Source of the DNA: Sphaerolaimus hirsutus
Taxonomy: Eukaryota > Nematoda > Chromadorea > Monhysterida > Sphaerolaimidae
Length of the DNA: 64,000 nucleotides
Assembly (NCBI GenBank): GCA_964036195.1
Contig: OZ038456.1
Coordinates: 7,626,001-7,690,000, forward strand
Reading direction: 5' to 3'
Shown: in pieces, positions 22,224 to 33,743 of the stretch
Position numbering within the stretch: position 1 is the first letter of the stretch
Layout of the letters: every line of letters begins with the position of its first letter
Position numbers and translations under genes: made by a program
Notes under the pieces: generated by a model
What the model saw: only the letters and a program-made list of their open reading frames with translations
Database searches by the model: none
What the model was told of the DNA's origin: nothing

Positions 22224-23371
22224 TGGACTACTAAAAATTCCAATTCATTTAAATTCGGATAAAGCGGCACATAGATAGGTAAAAAAACAGAACTTCTCGA
22301 AAAGCAATGCGTTGCAAAAATCGCCGGTTTGAATATTTAGAATATATTTATTAATATCATAAATCATCCGTAAACGCGTTTGAGTTCTCCAGAATGACTT
22401 ATTTTAATCTCTATCAATTAGAGTTGACAGACACCTCATTCTGGTAAACTAAATGCGTTCTCAGCCGATCCATGAATTTAAACTCGGCGGACATGAAACG
22501 AATCAGCGATTCGGCCCTTCGTTACCAATGACGAATGTTTTTTAATTCGAACTTGAATGGACGGATTCCATTCGGTTCACGATAAATTTGATTCAATCCT
22601 ACTTTTTATGCGAGAACGATGTGAATTTGATAGATAAATCATTATAGAAAGTCGGATTGTTAGTCTTAGGTAAGATCTTATCGTCGCAGTCCCGATAAAT
22701 TCATTTCAAAAAATTACGTATGAACTTACCGCTGCGTCCAAGTTACCTGTTGCGTTTTATACGAACGAAGTAAAAGACGCATGATTTCCGTTCGCGTCAA
22801 CGATAATGACCGCAGGATGCAATGAAGTCAACACAAGTGTCAACTCGTGTGTGGGCTGCCATTAGCGACCAATTGCGGTCGCTTAATCGCATTCCGCAGC
22901 CATTTTTGTTGACGCTGACGAGATCCAGCGTCTTTCATACTTGGTAACATTCTCGCAACGGTAACTGGACGTGTGCCAACTAAGAATATTACGCAGTTGT
23001 ACGAAAATTCCTTAGACCATTGACTTCTATAATGTCCGTCGAGTTTACTAGGTCAATTTCGTTTTACCGGCAGTTAAAGTCTGCGCAGGTGCCAGCAAAT
23101 GTGCACTATTTTGCAAGTGACTAGAGTGAAAAGTGAAATGGCGACATGTCTCTATCCAGTGTATAATTATTGTATGCTAGGTTATGTGTTTTAGGATTCA
23201 AATTTATCACCTAATTCAAACTTTCATTGCATAATTTAAATTAAATTAACTTAAATCATTCAACCGTGTTGATTCATTTGAATTTGACTTAAATTTCAGT
23301 TTTCACCAAAAATCACAGACACGGTGCAAACTAGTGTGCGCAGCGCCAATGTGTTTCATAGCTGCAGGGCA
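22224..23371. other. No gene recognised
   Basis: It holds the small CAGAATGA...TCATTCTGG palindrome at about 22373-22465 and, at about 23250-23340, decayed sequence related to the CTACACACACTAG MITE (55552-55788). I see no exon. Confidence 0.45.
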
Positions 23372-23594
23372 GGTGCCAGTTCCGCAAATTGAGAAGTAAA
23401 TAAATGGCAAATGCGAAATGAATTGAGAAGACAATTGGCAAAAGCGAAGTGAAATGGCAAGTGAATTGGCAAAAGCGACGCAAAACAAATAAAGGAAAAA
23501 GTTATTTCCATTAGCTTTTGCCAATTTCCTTCCTTATCCACTTCTCACTTCTCATTTCACTTCGCATTTCCCATTTCACTTCTCACTTCTCCAG
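23372..23594. mobile_element. MITE of the GGTGCCAG family, right end truncated
   Basis: The left end GGTGCCAGTTCCGCAAATTG matches the protease intron 6 element. The right side keeps ACTTCTCACTTCTC but lacks the final GCGGAACTGG. Confidence 0.75.
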
Positions 23595-23799
23595 TACTAC
23601 ACTCTGGTCTCAGGTGTCACAATTCACCCAGAAATCGCCTCAGTGCGTGACTGGCGAGTTTCAATTAGTCCATTAGGAAATTGACTTTAGCCTTATGTAT
23701 TTATAGGTAGATGGTTTTAAGATTACGGTATTTACTTTAGTTTCAACATTTCATCACGCATGCAATGTCGCCGCGACAAACCTACATTGAATTAATCTA

Positions 23800-23928
23800 C
23801 CGTATTTCCTCGAAATAACCCCTTGAATCACACCCCTCGAAATACCCCACTCAAATAACCCCCCAGGGCTACATCTGCGGGTATTGTGAAAAAAGCAGTT
23901 TTTGTGGTTCTATTCAAATGTGATACGG
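23800..23928. mobile_element. CCGTATTT-family TA element (very short)
   Basis: CCGTATTTCCTCGAAATAAC ... GTGATACGG, with TA flanks. It is an internal deletion derivative. Confidence 0.7.
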
Positions 23929-23951
23929 TATCTAAACGTTACTGTTGAGTA

Positions 23952-24339
23952 CCGTATTTCTTCTAATAGAACGGCATACCTCCAATTGAACGGCACCCCC
24001 CCCCCAATGGCGCCACAGAAGCTAGTTTTCAACCAAAATTTGAAAACTTGTAGATCTGCATTGAATGCATTTGAGTTTTCTAGAATGAGGTAACCGTCAT
24101 CTACAGTTGACGGAGAGTAAAAACGACTCATTCTAGAAAACTCAATGCGTTCACTGCTGATTTACGAGTTTTCAAAAAGGAACATTGAAAACTAGCTTGT
24201 GTGGCCACAATAGAACGGTAGGTTTTGGCACTTTTTCCACCAACGAAAGAAATAGAACGACAGCTTGCAATAGAACGGCAGGTTCCTAAATAAGTTGACG
24301 AAAAAATAGAACGGCGCTCGTTTATTATGAGAAACACAG
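23952..24339. mobile_element. CCGTATTT element, TCTAATAGAACGGC subfamily (C)
   Basis: It starts CCGTATTTCTTCTAATAGAA. The interior repeats AATAGAACGGCA words. The right end is decayed (GAAACACAG). An inner palindrome, TTTGAGTTTTCTAGAATGAG, is present. Confidence 0.75.
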
Positions 24340-24350
24340 TATCTAATATA

Positions 24351-24801
24351 CCGTATTACCTCGAAATACCCCCATGGTGGTTTATTATTTCGCCAGCAAA
24401 ATTTGAAGGGGGGTTAATTTGAGGGGGGGGGTTTATTCGAGGGGGGGTCTTATTATTTTGTCAGAAATTTTCGTAAGGACCGTAGTAAATAGTAGGCATT
24501 TTCGTACCCAAAATAGGTAATAAATGTGTCCAAACAGGATATATTTGGACATAAAAACGTAGATAGCTACACAAACTACTCTACGTGTAGCTGCAATGCA
24601 AATTAACAGTAATATACATCATGTACATTGCATACATGACGTATTTATTATGTACATGACATACATCATTCCGAAGGGGGGGGGGGGGGTATTTCGAGGG
24701 GGGGGGGGTTATTATTTCCCCAGCCCATTTTGAGGGGGGTTAATTCGAGGGGGGGGGGGTTAATTCAAGGGGGGGGGGGGGGATAATTCGAGGTAATACG
24801 G
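24351..24801. mobile_element. CCGTATTA-type TA element (subfamily B)
   Basis: CCGTATTACCTCGAAATACC ... TCGAGGTAATACGG with TA on both sides. The right part has several long G runs (24678-24782). Confidence 0.85.
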
Positions 24802-24850
24802 TAAGCTAGACCTCATATACTAACGTGCGGTCAAGCTGTAGCTTATAGTG

Positions 24851-25897
24851 CAGAGTTGTTAAAAGGTACGTACGTTTACTCAAAAATACGCGTACGCGAG
24901 TACGCGGTAAATACATTTACATATACTTTTCAAAAAAATACCATAGACACTTGTACCGTACACTTTCAAAGCGTACGCGTACGGAAAATGTATGTATGAA
25001 AATTCAATGTGTCAATGTGGGACATATTTATAACGTAACAACCGTATTTCTCGAAATACCCCCCGGGGGGTGATTGTTTCATAGTGGTTCCGAGAGGGGG
25101 GGGGGGTTAAGCGAGGGGGGGTATTTCGAGGGGGGGGGTTATTATTTCACAAGAAAATTTTTGAAAACCAAGTACGAAATTGTCGTCTGAAACGTACGCA
25201 GACGTCGAAAAATGCAACAAAAACCGCGATTTATAAGGTTCTGTAGACTAATATTAGTATGTAGATGGTATATACACTGTTCAACGTGACACCGACATTG
25301 TTTTCACGTGTGTTCTGCAGTACACAGAACACAAACTACAGTTATTGTCATGTACGTTCCCTTTACACTCAATTTGGGGGGGGGTATTTCGAGGGGGGGG
25401 GTGATTGTTTCATAGTGGTCCCGAGAGGGGGGGTCAAACGAGGGGGGGGGGGTATTTCGAGGAAATACGGTACACTGCTTGCTATGTATTTACAGACTTG
25501 GTTACATTGAATATTTTAGATATGCGGGGTTGTGCCTTTAAAAATTTCAAAATTCGCAACCAAATCGAAATGGTTGTGGAGTCAATAGATGTGGTAAACG
25601 AGTTGGGAGAACGATGATTTTTATCTCCTAGAAAAAAGAGACCTTGAAAACTATATAATCTGTCATTTGCTTATAGAAAAACATATGTTGTGCTGTACAT
25701 GTATGAAAAAGTGCCCATTTTTACACATTCTATGAAGAAAAGTAGTTGTTTCTACACTCAAAAAAAGTACCCACATTTACGCGTACGTACGAGTAAAAAA
25801 AAGTATTTTACATTTTCTATACTTTGGGGTGAGTAAAAAAAAATACTTTATGTTTACATATACTTTAAAAAAAAATTCAGTAGTTCTAACAACTCTG
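24851..25897. mobile_element. hAT-type MITE (CAGAGTTG) with nested TA element
   Basis: The 8-bp duplication TTATAGTG lies at 24843-24850 and 25898-25905. It is the same family as 3834-4404. Comparison with that copy shows that 25042-25470 was inserted later. Confidence 0.9.
25042..25470. mobile_element. CCGTATTT element nested in a hAT MITE
   Basis: The uninterrupted paralogue (about 4010-4030) reads GTAACTACACTGC. Here the element separates GTAAC(A/T)A from TACACTGC. The target was therefore TA, duplicated on insertion, and the element itself starts CCGTATTT and ends AAATACGG. Confidence 0.9.
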
Positions 25898-26056
25898 TTA
25901 TAGTGAATGAGTCATGAAAGGCAACTTAATGGACAGATAATAGGTGTTTCACCTGTGACATTGCGTGCCCGTCGCCAACTAAATTGCCTCCATCGGGAAA
26001 TGAATATAAGTTTAATGAACCGCTGGTTTCAATTTTCATGTGATTGTAAAATACTA

Positions 26057-26500
26057 GCAGGATTCTCTCCGACCTTCGGTCGGGTTTAGTGGTTCTCTAC
26101 AATTAATACCATTGGAGAAAATATGATACTTTAGTTAAGTTTGCCCACATGCTAGGCATGTGTTTTGAAATGTGGTATGTAATGTACCAACAATAACAAG
26201 ACCAATACCAAAGATGCAATGTTTTGGAATGGATTTTTGTAAACTTCTGTAAAATGGTTGGGCATGAAACTTGGTAGTAAAATGTGGACAGTTTGCGATT
26301 TGGTATGATGGTGTGCAGTGTGCATTCTGTGTGGTATAGGTTTTGTGATATGATAGTGTGGTTTTTGCAAGGTGTCAAACTTTGTTGTAATCTTCAATTG
26401 GTTACATTTGTGCTTTGCTGTTCTTTTTGTGTTTGTAAATCCTTGTGGTATTAATTGTAGAGAACCACAAAACCCAACTGAAGGTTGGAGAGAATCCTGC
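26057..26500. mobile_element. TA-flanked MITE with ~55-bp TIRs
   Basis: The left GCAGGATTCTCTCCGACC and right inverted GGTTGGAGAGAATCCTGC continue for about 55 bp to AATTAATACC. TA flanks both ends (26055-56, 26501-02), suggesting a Tc1/mariner-type insertion. Confidence 0.8.
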
Positions 26501-26514
26501 TATAGGTACCCACT

Positions 26515-27055
26515 ACTCAGAGGCTTGCAAAAACTGACACCCCAATGGGGACCCCCCTCCAAATGGCACCCCCTGGGGAACCCCCCAAAAGTGGCACCCC
26601 CTGGGGAACCACCCAAAAATGGGACCTCCTAGGGCCCCACAAATATGGCACCCCCTGAGGACCACCAAAAAATTGCACCCGTTAGGGACCCCCCAAAAAT
26701 GGCACCCATTGGGACCCCCCAAAAATAGCACCCCCTGGGGACCCCCAAACATGGCACCCCCTAGGAACCCCACAAAAATGGCACCCCCTGGGGACCCACC
26801 CAAAGTTGGCTCCCCCTGGGGACTCTCCAAAAATGGCACCCCCCTGGGGACCCCCCCAAAATGGCACCCCCTATGGTCCTCCCCCACAAAAAAAAATATA
26901 GCACCCCCCTGAGGACCACCAAAAAATTGCACCCCTGGGGACCACCCAAAAAATGGCATACCATGTGGACCCCCTTGAAATGGCACCCCCATATGTACCT
27001 CCAGAAAATGGCACCCCCTTGAGACCCCCCAAAAATGGCACCCCATGGGGACCCC
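26515..27055. repeat. Minisatellite, ~28-bp unit
   Basis: Tandem copies of ATGGCACCCCCTGGGGACC plus CCCAAAA run through the block with frequent small length changes. Open frames across it (Gly/Cys/His/Phe/Trp-rich in one direction) are by-products. Confidence 0.9.
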
Positions 27056-27500
27056 CTCTAAATCCTGTAAACACAGTCCCTAGTTTGGAAACTCCTGTAA
27101 ACTCAGCCCCTAATTTGGAAACTCCTATAAACTCAGCCCCTAACTTGCAAACTCTCGTAAACTCAGCCCCTAACTTGCAAACTCCCATAAACTCAGCCCC
27201 TTATTTGTAAGCTCCCATAAACTCAGCCTCTAATTTGAAAACTCCCATAAACTCAGCCCCCAATTTTGGAAACTCCTGTAAACTCAACCCATAATTTGGA
27301 AACTGCTGTAAACTCAGCCCTAATTTGGATACTCAAATAAACTCAGCCCCTAATTTAGAAACTCCCATAAACTCAGCCCCTAATTTGGAAACTCCCTTAA
27401 AATCAGCCCCTAATTTGGAAACTCCCATTAACTCAGCCCCTAATTTGGAAACTCCCATAAACTCAGTCCCTAATTTGGAAACTCCAGTAAACTCATTTTC
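27056..27500. repeat. Minisatellite, ~30-bp unit
   Basis: Tandem AACTCCCATAAACTCAGCCC plus CTAATTTGGA, about 15 copies with few substitutions. Confidence 0.9.
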
Positions 27501-28640
27501 AGGTTTATGGTAATGTAGTGTGAACATGGTATGAATATTTCAAAAAATCACTATCATCAATCCACAAATGCATCAATTCACAATTTTCAATTTTTTAGCC
27601 CCAGGGGTTAGACTTAAAAGGTTATGGTAATGTACAGTAGAAATGGAGTGCACATCTCAAATCACTGCAATAAAAAACCCACAAACGCATCATTTCACAA
27701 ATTGAAAGTTTTTGTGCCCAGGGGTTCATTATCAGGGTTTTAGTAACGTGGTGTCAAGATGGAGTGCATATTTGAAATTGCTACAATCAGAAACCCACAA
27801 ACACATCATTTTATGATTTGAAAATTTTGGTCCTGGGGGTTCATTTTCAGGGTTATGGTAATGTAGTGTCAAAATGAAGTGCATATTTCAAATCAAGGCA
27901 ATCAAAAAGCCACAAATGCATCATTTCACAATTTCTTATTTATTAGCCCCATGGGTTCAATTTAAGGCTTACAGTAATGTAGAGTTGAAATTGAGTCATT
28001 TCAAATCAGTGCAATTAGAAACCTGCAAAATGCATCATTTCACAATTAGAAATTTTTGGGTCTAGGGGTTCAATTTCAGGGTTTTAGTATTGTAGTGTCA
28101 AAATGGAGTGCATATTTGAAATCGCTACAATCAGAAACCCACAAATGCATCATTTTATGATTTGAAAGTTTTTGGCTTAGGGGGTTCATTTTTATGGTTA
28201 TGGTAATGTAGTGTCAAAATGAAGTGCATATTTCAAATGAGTGCAATTCATTTCACAATTTGAAAGTTTTGGCCCCATTTTGGGTTCAATTTCAGGGTTA
28301 TCGTAATGTACTGTCAGAATGGAGTGCATATTTCTAATCATTGTAATCAGTAACCCACAAATGCATTATATCACAATTTATATTGTTTAGCCCCGGGGGC
28401 CTCACTTAAGGATTATGGTAATGTTATTGTTAACTCCCATAAACTCAGCCCCTAATTTGGCAAACACCCATCAACTCAACTCCCATAAACTCAGCCTCTA
28501 ATTTGTAAACTTGTGTCAACAGCCCCTTATCTTTAAACTTCTGTCAACTCAACCCTAATTTATTAACACCCATCAACTCAACCCTGAATTGTAAACTCAG
28601 CCCCTAAAAACTCAGGTCAACCCCCTATACATGTGCAATT
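27490..28640. repeat. ~115-120-bp tandem repeat and degenerate tail
   Basis: Units containing GGTTATGGTAATGTAGTGTC, GGAGTGCATATTTCAAATC and CACAAATGCATCATTTCAC recur about seven times to about 28425. Degenerate copies of the 30-bp unit (AACTCAGCCCCTAATTTG) then follow to about 28620. Confidence 0.8.
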
Positions 28641-28887
28641 GCATTCTTGGGAAGCAACTTTGCCATCTACTAACCCTGTTTGTCAAGATTGTGGATCGTG
28701 TTTGTAAAGGGCATTTGTACTAATAAATAGTGACTGCATTGTGTGCAAAAACACACACGAATCGGGCACAATGAGGCCTGTGATTGTGCCTCCTATCTTT
28801 TGCATTGAAGCATCCTTAGCGTGCAGTTCTCTCGAAATTGTATAGGTGTTGATGAAGACTGTAGCCATTTGACATTTATTTAGTAAC

Positions 28888-29088
28888 TGGTAATGGAAAA
28901 GCGCCATGGCGCTGGCGTCAGGGTGAAAAAGCGAAAAGCAAAAAGCAAAAGCAAGCGAAAAGCACAAGCAGAAAGCGCCATGGCGCTTCTGGCGCTTGGC
29001 GCCATTTGCGCTTGGCACTGGGGTTCGGAAAAGGGCCATCGCGCTTTTGGCGCTTGGCGCCAAAGTCCTGGCGCTTTTTCCATCACTA
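28888..29088. mobile_element. hAT-type MITE with GCGCCATGGCGC core
   Basis: The left end TGGTAATGGAAAAGCGCC and right end GGCGCTTTTTCCATCACTA are inverted apart from a few changes. TTAGTAAC is duplicated (28880-28887, 29089-29096). Confidence 0.8.
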
Positions 29089-29169
29089 TTAGTAACAGAA
29101 AATAAATAATTTATGGTGTATTCACGATATGACGAGACCATAACATCATGATTAAACAATAATGTAAAA

Positions 29170-29525
29170 GCGTCATGGCGTGGCTAGTGATGGAATGGCG
29201 CCATTTTAAGGCGGTGCACAAAAGCACCACTGGCGCCTGTAGCCAAAAGCATTGGAACCCCATTGAAGCGTATTACCAATCATGTGCCAATCACCCGTGT
29301 GGAACGATGGCAAACCCTCCAAAAAGTATTTAAATTTTTAAGTGTTTTTTCCAAAATGAATTTTTGAATTTTCGAATTTTTCCTGAAATTAATTTTCAAA
29401 TTTCGAATTTAATTTTTGAATTTTCGAATTTTGAATCTTTTTTGGCAATTTTCGAATTTTTTTTGCTATTTTTCGAATTTTTTCAAATAATTTTCGAATT
29501 TTTTGGAAAAAATTGAATCTGAAGC
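29170..29525. repeat. GCGCC relic followed by AATTCG-rich hAT relic
   Basis: TAGTGATGGAATGGCGCC occurs at about 29190. From AACGATGGCAAACC (29302) onward the sequence is AATTTTCGAA-rich, as in 6831-7340, without a matched right terminus. Confidence 0.6.
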
Positions 29526-29529
29526 TTTA

Positions 29530-30840
29530 AATGCAGAATTTGGACTGCTTTGGAAGTGACTATACTTGGCAGATGTGATACTCTACAAATAGATGTGATT
29601 TATCGTATTTCTTCTAATAGATGAGCACCATTCTATTTTTTCATCAACTTTTTCCCTGCCATTCTATTAGAGGTGCCGTTCTATTAGAGGTTCCGTTCTA
29701 TTGGAGGCTGCCATTCTATTTTTTTCACCAATTTTTTTTACACATTTCTCATTTCAAAAAAGCTTTTTTTTATAAAGCTTCAGCAATATTTTAATATCAG
29801 AGCATCAATTTCAGAATAATGCTTTGCATGTTATCACAATCCATTTTTGACTCATTTTTGTGTTTTGGCACACTCCCAACATAATTCCCACCTGTTGTTC
29901 TATCGGAGGTGCCGTTCAATTGGAGGCTGCCGTTCTATTGTTTTCATGAGTGCAAAAATGTGCCAAAACCTGCCATTCTATTGGATGTGCTGTTCTATTG
30001 GAGGTATGCCATTCTATTAGAAGAAATACGGTATGTCCTCGGCTGGCAAACAGCCAACCAAAAACTTGTTAACCTCCACTCCACTTCATCCCAACTCCGA
30101 ACCAGTTCAGGGAGCCATAAGCTCACTGCAGACTGTGGTTATGAAGTCATGATGGAGTGTTACCTCCAGAAAAATGTAGGCTGAAATGTGGCCTGAGTAT
30201 AGCACACTGAACGTACTCAGTGCATGCAGTGCTAACTTCACAAAATTCAGGTAAATACTTCTCAAACCAATACTCTTATTCTTTTATTCAGATGGGAGGG
30301 ATATGGTAGATTTCATTGTGAGGTGTAATATCACTGGAGTATATCTTTGATCACATCTTTTACTTATAAATATGTGCAGTTCATATGGGCCATCCCAGGC
30401 ACCTGTAAAATGCTCTGTGAAATGTTAAATGTTATGCAAAGCGTCTAAAGTCATGGAAATGCTGTGGAAAATTGCAAATATGTTAACCATTTTTTCCGGG
30501 CATTTTTCATAACATTTGACACTTTGCACAACATTTCTCATTTTACAGGGCATTTTACATTTCAACGTTGAGGACGTTTTTTTTGTTTTGTTTCGCTTTT
30601 TTCATACGTACCGCATATGAATTGTCAATTTATTGAGCATGTTGAACTTAAGAGTACGTTTTGTCGCTTTAAAACTCTCTGAAAAAATTCGAAAAGTATT
30701 TTCGAATTTTCGAATTTTTTGAAAAATAAATCGATTTTAAAGTGTTCTTTTATAGGGGCGATATAAAAGTTTGAAAATTCCGAAAAAATTCGAAAATTCG
30801 AAAATGTTTTCGAATTTCGAATCTTTTTTTTGCCATCGTT
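29530..30840. repeat. Duplicated block, copy 1
   Basis: Apart from the element at 29603-30031, it parallels 40856-41885 along its length. Both copies contain GGCTGGCAAACAGCCAACC-like sequence, a GTCATGATGGAGTGTTA stretch, a CCTGTAAAATGCTCTGTG foldback and a final AATTCGAAA tract ending TTGCCATCGTT. Confidence 0.75.
29603..30031. mobile_element. CCGTATTT element, subfamily C
   Basis: The termini are CGTATTTCTTCTAATAGA and TCTATTAGAAGAAATACGG. The paralogous empty site at about 40923-40945 reads GATTTATATCTTTGG, consistent with insertion at TA. Confidence 0.85.
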
Positions 30841-30964
30841 GCCCGTGTGGCGCCTTTGGCATGGCACCTGCCCTAGATTTTATTAGGCAGGCTCGCCTGA
30901 AAAGAAAGGGCGTGGCGGGGGTGCAAGGTTAATTCGAGATTTAGCGTACCGCAATAATTAGATA

Positions 30965-31270
30965 CCGTATTTTCTATTAGAAGAGCGCCGTTCTCAATAT
31001 GTTTTCGTCAATTTTTTACCTGTCGTTCTATTGGAGGCTGTCGTTTTTATTTTCTTTGCCAATTGTCCTACACACATTTTAATTTGAAAATATTATTTAT
31101 TAGCTTGATCTTTCAATGATACGTGAGCAATATTTTAGTATCAGAGTTAGTGATGGAATGGCGCCATGGCGCTGGCGCCATTTGAGGGGCGCCGAAGGGC
31201 GCCGCGCCATGGCGCCATTGGCGCTTGGCGCCCTTTTTCTGTGGCGCCCCAGGCGCCTGGCGCCCACTTT
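30965..31270. repeat. Subfamily C left end plus GCGCC relic
   Basis: CCGTATTTTCTATTAGAAG starts a truncated copy. At about 31147 TAGTGATGGAATGGCGCC begins a GCGCC-rich segment that runs to about 31270. No right termini are present. Confidence 0.6.
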
Positions 31271-31352
31271 CTACGCAGAACTGTAATTTACTCTACCTTA
31301 AGTAACACATCAGAATGTATTTAATTGACCTAGATCGCAAAAATGTAGGTAC

Positions 31353-32180
31353 CAGAGTTGCGAAAAACGTATTTACGTTTACCCGAAATACCCGGTTATT
31401 CAGGTATTTATACTTACATTTACGTTTATGCTTTCCAAAAATACCGTTACGCTTTTGTTACGTTTTCCTGGCACAATTACCCGGGTACCAGAGAAAACGT
31501 AAAATATATGCTACATGGAACCGTATTGTTTGACAAATGTAGTGTATTATGATAAGTTCAACATGTTCTAATGTTGAGGAGTTCTATTCCGCAATTGGAG
31601 AACTCAAACACCAATTTGTAAGTGAAAAGTAAAAAGTTGAAGGAAATTATTTTTGTGAGGGAGAACTGAAATGCAAATAAAAAGTAATTTGAATGTTTTT
31701 TCATGACTGGCCATTTGTCTTTTTACTTGCCATTTCACTTACAAATTTACTTTTCTTTCAATTTTTACTTGCTTTTCAACCTGCCATTACTTCTCACTCA
31801 TACATTTTTTTAGTTCTCCTGTTACGGAAATTAGCACCTTAAGGCCCTACACCCACTAGTTGACAACGACGAAAAATGTCAACTCCAATCCCCATTCAAT
31901 ATCCCGATCCCATCATTCTAAATATATATATAAAATACGGGTAAGCAGAAAATGTCGATGGAGATCATATGAACATCCATAATGTTGTAAAAAAAAACAT
32001 TGTGTTTTTTGTATTCTCTGATAGCGGAAGCACTTAATATAATTTTTACGTTAAGTTTTATTTTACGTTTTCCCCGGTATTTTAAAATACTTTACGTTTT
32101 AGTATTTATACTTTTGATTTGAAAAAGGTATTTACGTTTACGTTTACATTTTCCAAAAATACAGTATTTGTACAACTCTG
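31353..32180. mobile_element. hAT-type MITE, CAGAGTTG / ACGTTTACG-rich
   Basis: CAGAGTTGCGAAAAACG ... TTTGTACAACTCTG with 8-bp duplication GTAGGTAC (31345-31352, 32181-32188). The ends are rich in TTTACGTTTACG. The interior contains an inverted repeat of AAGTGAAAAGTAAAAAG words at about 31610-31800. Confidence 0.9.
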
Positions 32181-32204
32181 GTAGGTACCGTATTGGGGGT
32201 GCAC

Positions 32205-32500
32205 TGATATTGCACATCTGCCCGTGCCCGTTACGCACATTTGCCCGTTTTTTTTCACTTGACACTTTTCAAGTGATTTTCAGATATGAGTCAAGTGAAA
32301 AAACGCTGCGCATGACATTAGTGAACTTTTTTTCACTTCACTCATATCTGAAAATCACTTGAAAATGTGTCAAGTGAAAAAACAGTGAAAAATAGCTATT
32401 TTTCACTGTTTTTCACTTGACACATTTTGAAAATCACTTTAAAAGTGTCAAGTGAAAAAAACGGACAATGTGCGTAACGGGCAGATGTGCGTATCAGGCC
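32205..32500. repeat. Palindromic element, GCACATCTGCCCG termini
   Basis: The ends TGCACATCTGCCCGTG and CGGGCAGATGTGCG are inverted. The interior is a hairpin of CACTTGACACTTTTCAAGTG words. Confidence 0.75.
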
Positions 32501-32593
32501 TGCCCGCCGTATTTTTACTAATAGAGGGGCGTCTCCACTAGAAGGGCAGTTAAAAAGTTTATGTAGACCAAAGTAAAATGTGATTTGCATATA

Positions 32594-32989
32594 CCATATT
32601 TCCTCGAAATACCCCCTCAAAATGGACACTATGAACTTATAACCCCCCTTGAATTAGCCCCCCCCCCCCCAAAATATAGTGTACACAGAACGTAAATGAC
32701 AAAAACTACGATTTGTGATCTGGGAAACACAGAACACACATTAAAACAATGACTGTGTTATGACAGAACAGGGTTAATGCTGTCTACATATTATATAAGT
32801 CTATAGAGTTTTTGGCGGTTTTTGTTGCATTTTTCAACGTCTGTGTACATTACAAACAACAATTTAGTACTGGGATTTCAAGAATTTCCGGTGAAATAAT
32901 ACCCCCTCGGAATGCCCCCTTCCTCTTTTAACCCCCCTCAAAATTTCCACTGAAAAAAAAAATCCCTGGGGTAATTCGAGGAAATACGG
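32594..32989. mobile_element. CCGTATTT-family TA element (reverse-type interior)
   Basis: CCATATTTCCTCGAAATACC ... TCGAGGAAATACGG with TA flanks. Its core is reversed compared with 2090-2517. Confidence 0.85.
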
Positions 32990-33743
32990 TATGCAAACAA
33001 ACGATTTACATTTTCAGCTCGCATCCAGACAAACAAATGTCTATCAGTGGCGAGGTGATTAGTGTAATATATGATAAAAAAAATACCACCTGAACAAACA
33101 ATACAAATGGTCGCGCAACATTTAAATTTGCCGATTTGAAATAAATTATCATCGGCCAAATGTGATTTGTATGCATGCATAGGCGGCGCAAGGTCCCAAT
33201 TTGCGCTTGTGACATTCACATTAGCCTAATATTCATATTGTGACACCTTTTTATCTGAGCACTTATGTGAAGTTGGCAGCAAGCCAAAAATTACGAAATC
33301 GCTATAAATATAAATAAAATTGGCCTAAAACTAGGTATATAATCATGTATATAGCAGAGTTGTTAGAATTACTGAACTTTTTAAAAGTATATGTAAACGT
33401 AAAGTGTATTTTATTTTACTCATCACAAAGTATAGAAAAACGTGAAATACTTCTTTTTTACTCGTACGTACGCGTAAATGCGCGTACAAAATTTATTCCA
33501 GTAAATTGCAAAAGCGAGCACTTTTCTTCATAGAATAAATATGTAGAAACTGGGTACGTTTTCGAAGTACCCCACTCAAAATGGCCACTACGAATTACCT
33601 AATAGACCCCCGTCAACCCCCCCCCTCAATTGAGTGCAAAGAGAACGTAAAAAACAAAACCTTCAGTTTGTGTTCTGTGAAATGCAGGACACACGTTAAA
33701 ACAATGACCGAGTCACGTTAGAACAGGGTTTATACATATATTA
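32990..33743. other. No gene; hAT left end and TA-element fragments
   Basis: A CAGAGTTGTTAGAATTAC start at 33355 with CGTACGTACGCG words to about 33520 is a truncated hAT MITE. Sequence at about 33560-33735 is interior of the CCGTATTT family. Confidence 0.5.

Noticed and set aside
27056-27500. CRISPR-like regular repeat
   Set aside because: Units are contiguous without unique spacers, in an animal genome; this is a minisatellite.
26513-27527. Open frames of 60-177 codons rich in Gly/Cys/His/Phe/Trp or Asn/Ser/Ala/Pro
   Set aside because: They follow the 28- and 30-bp minisatellites in several frames on both strands; there is no start context, splice evidence or family similarity.
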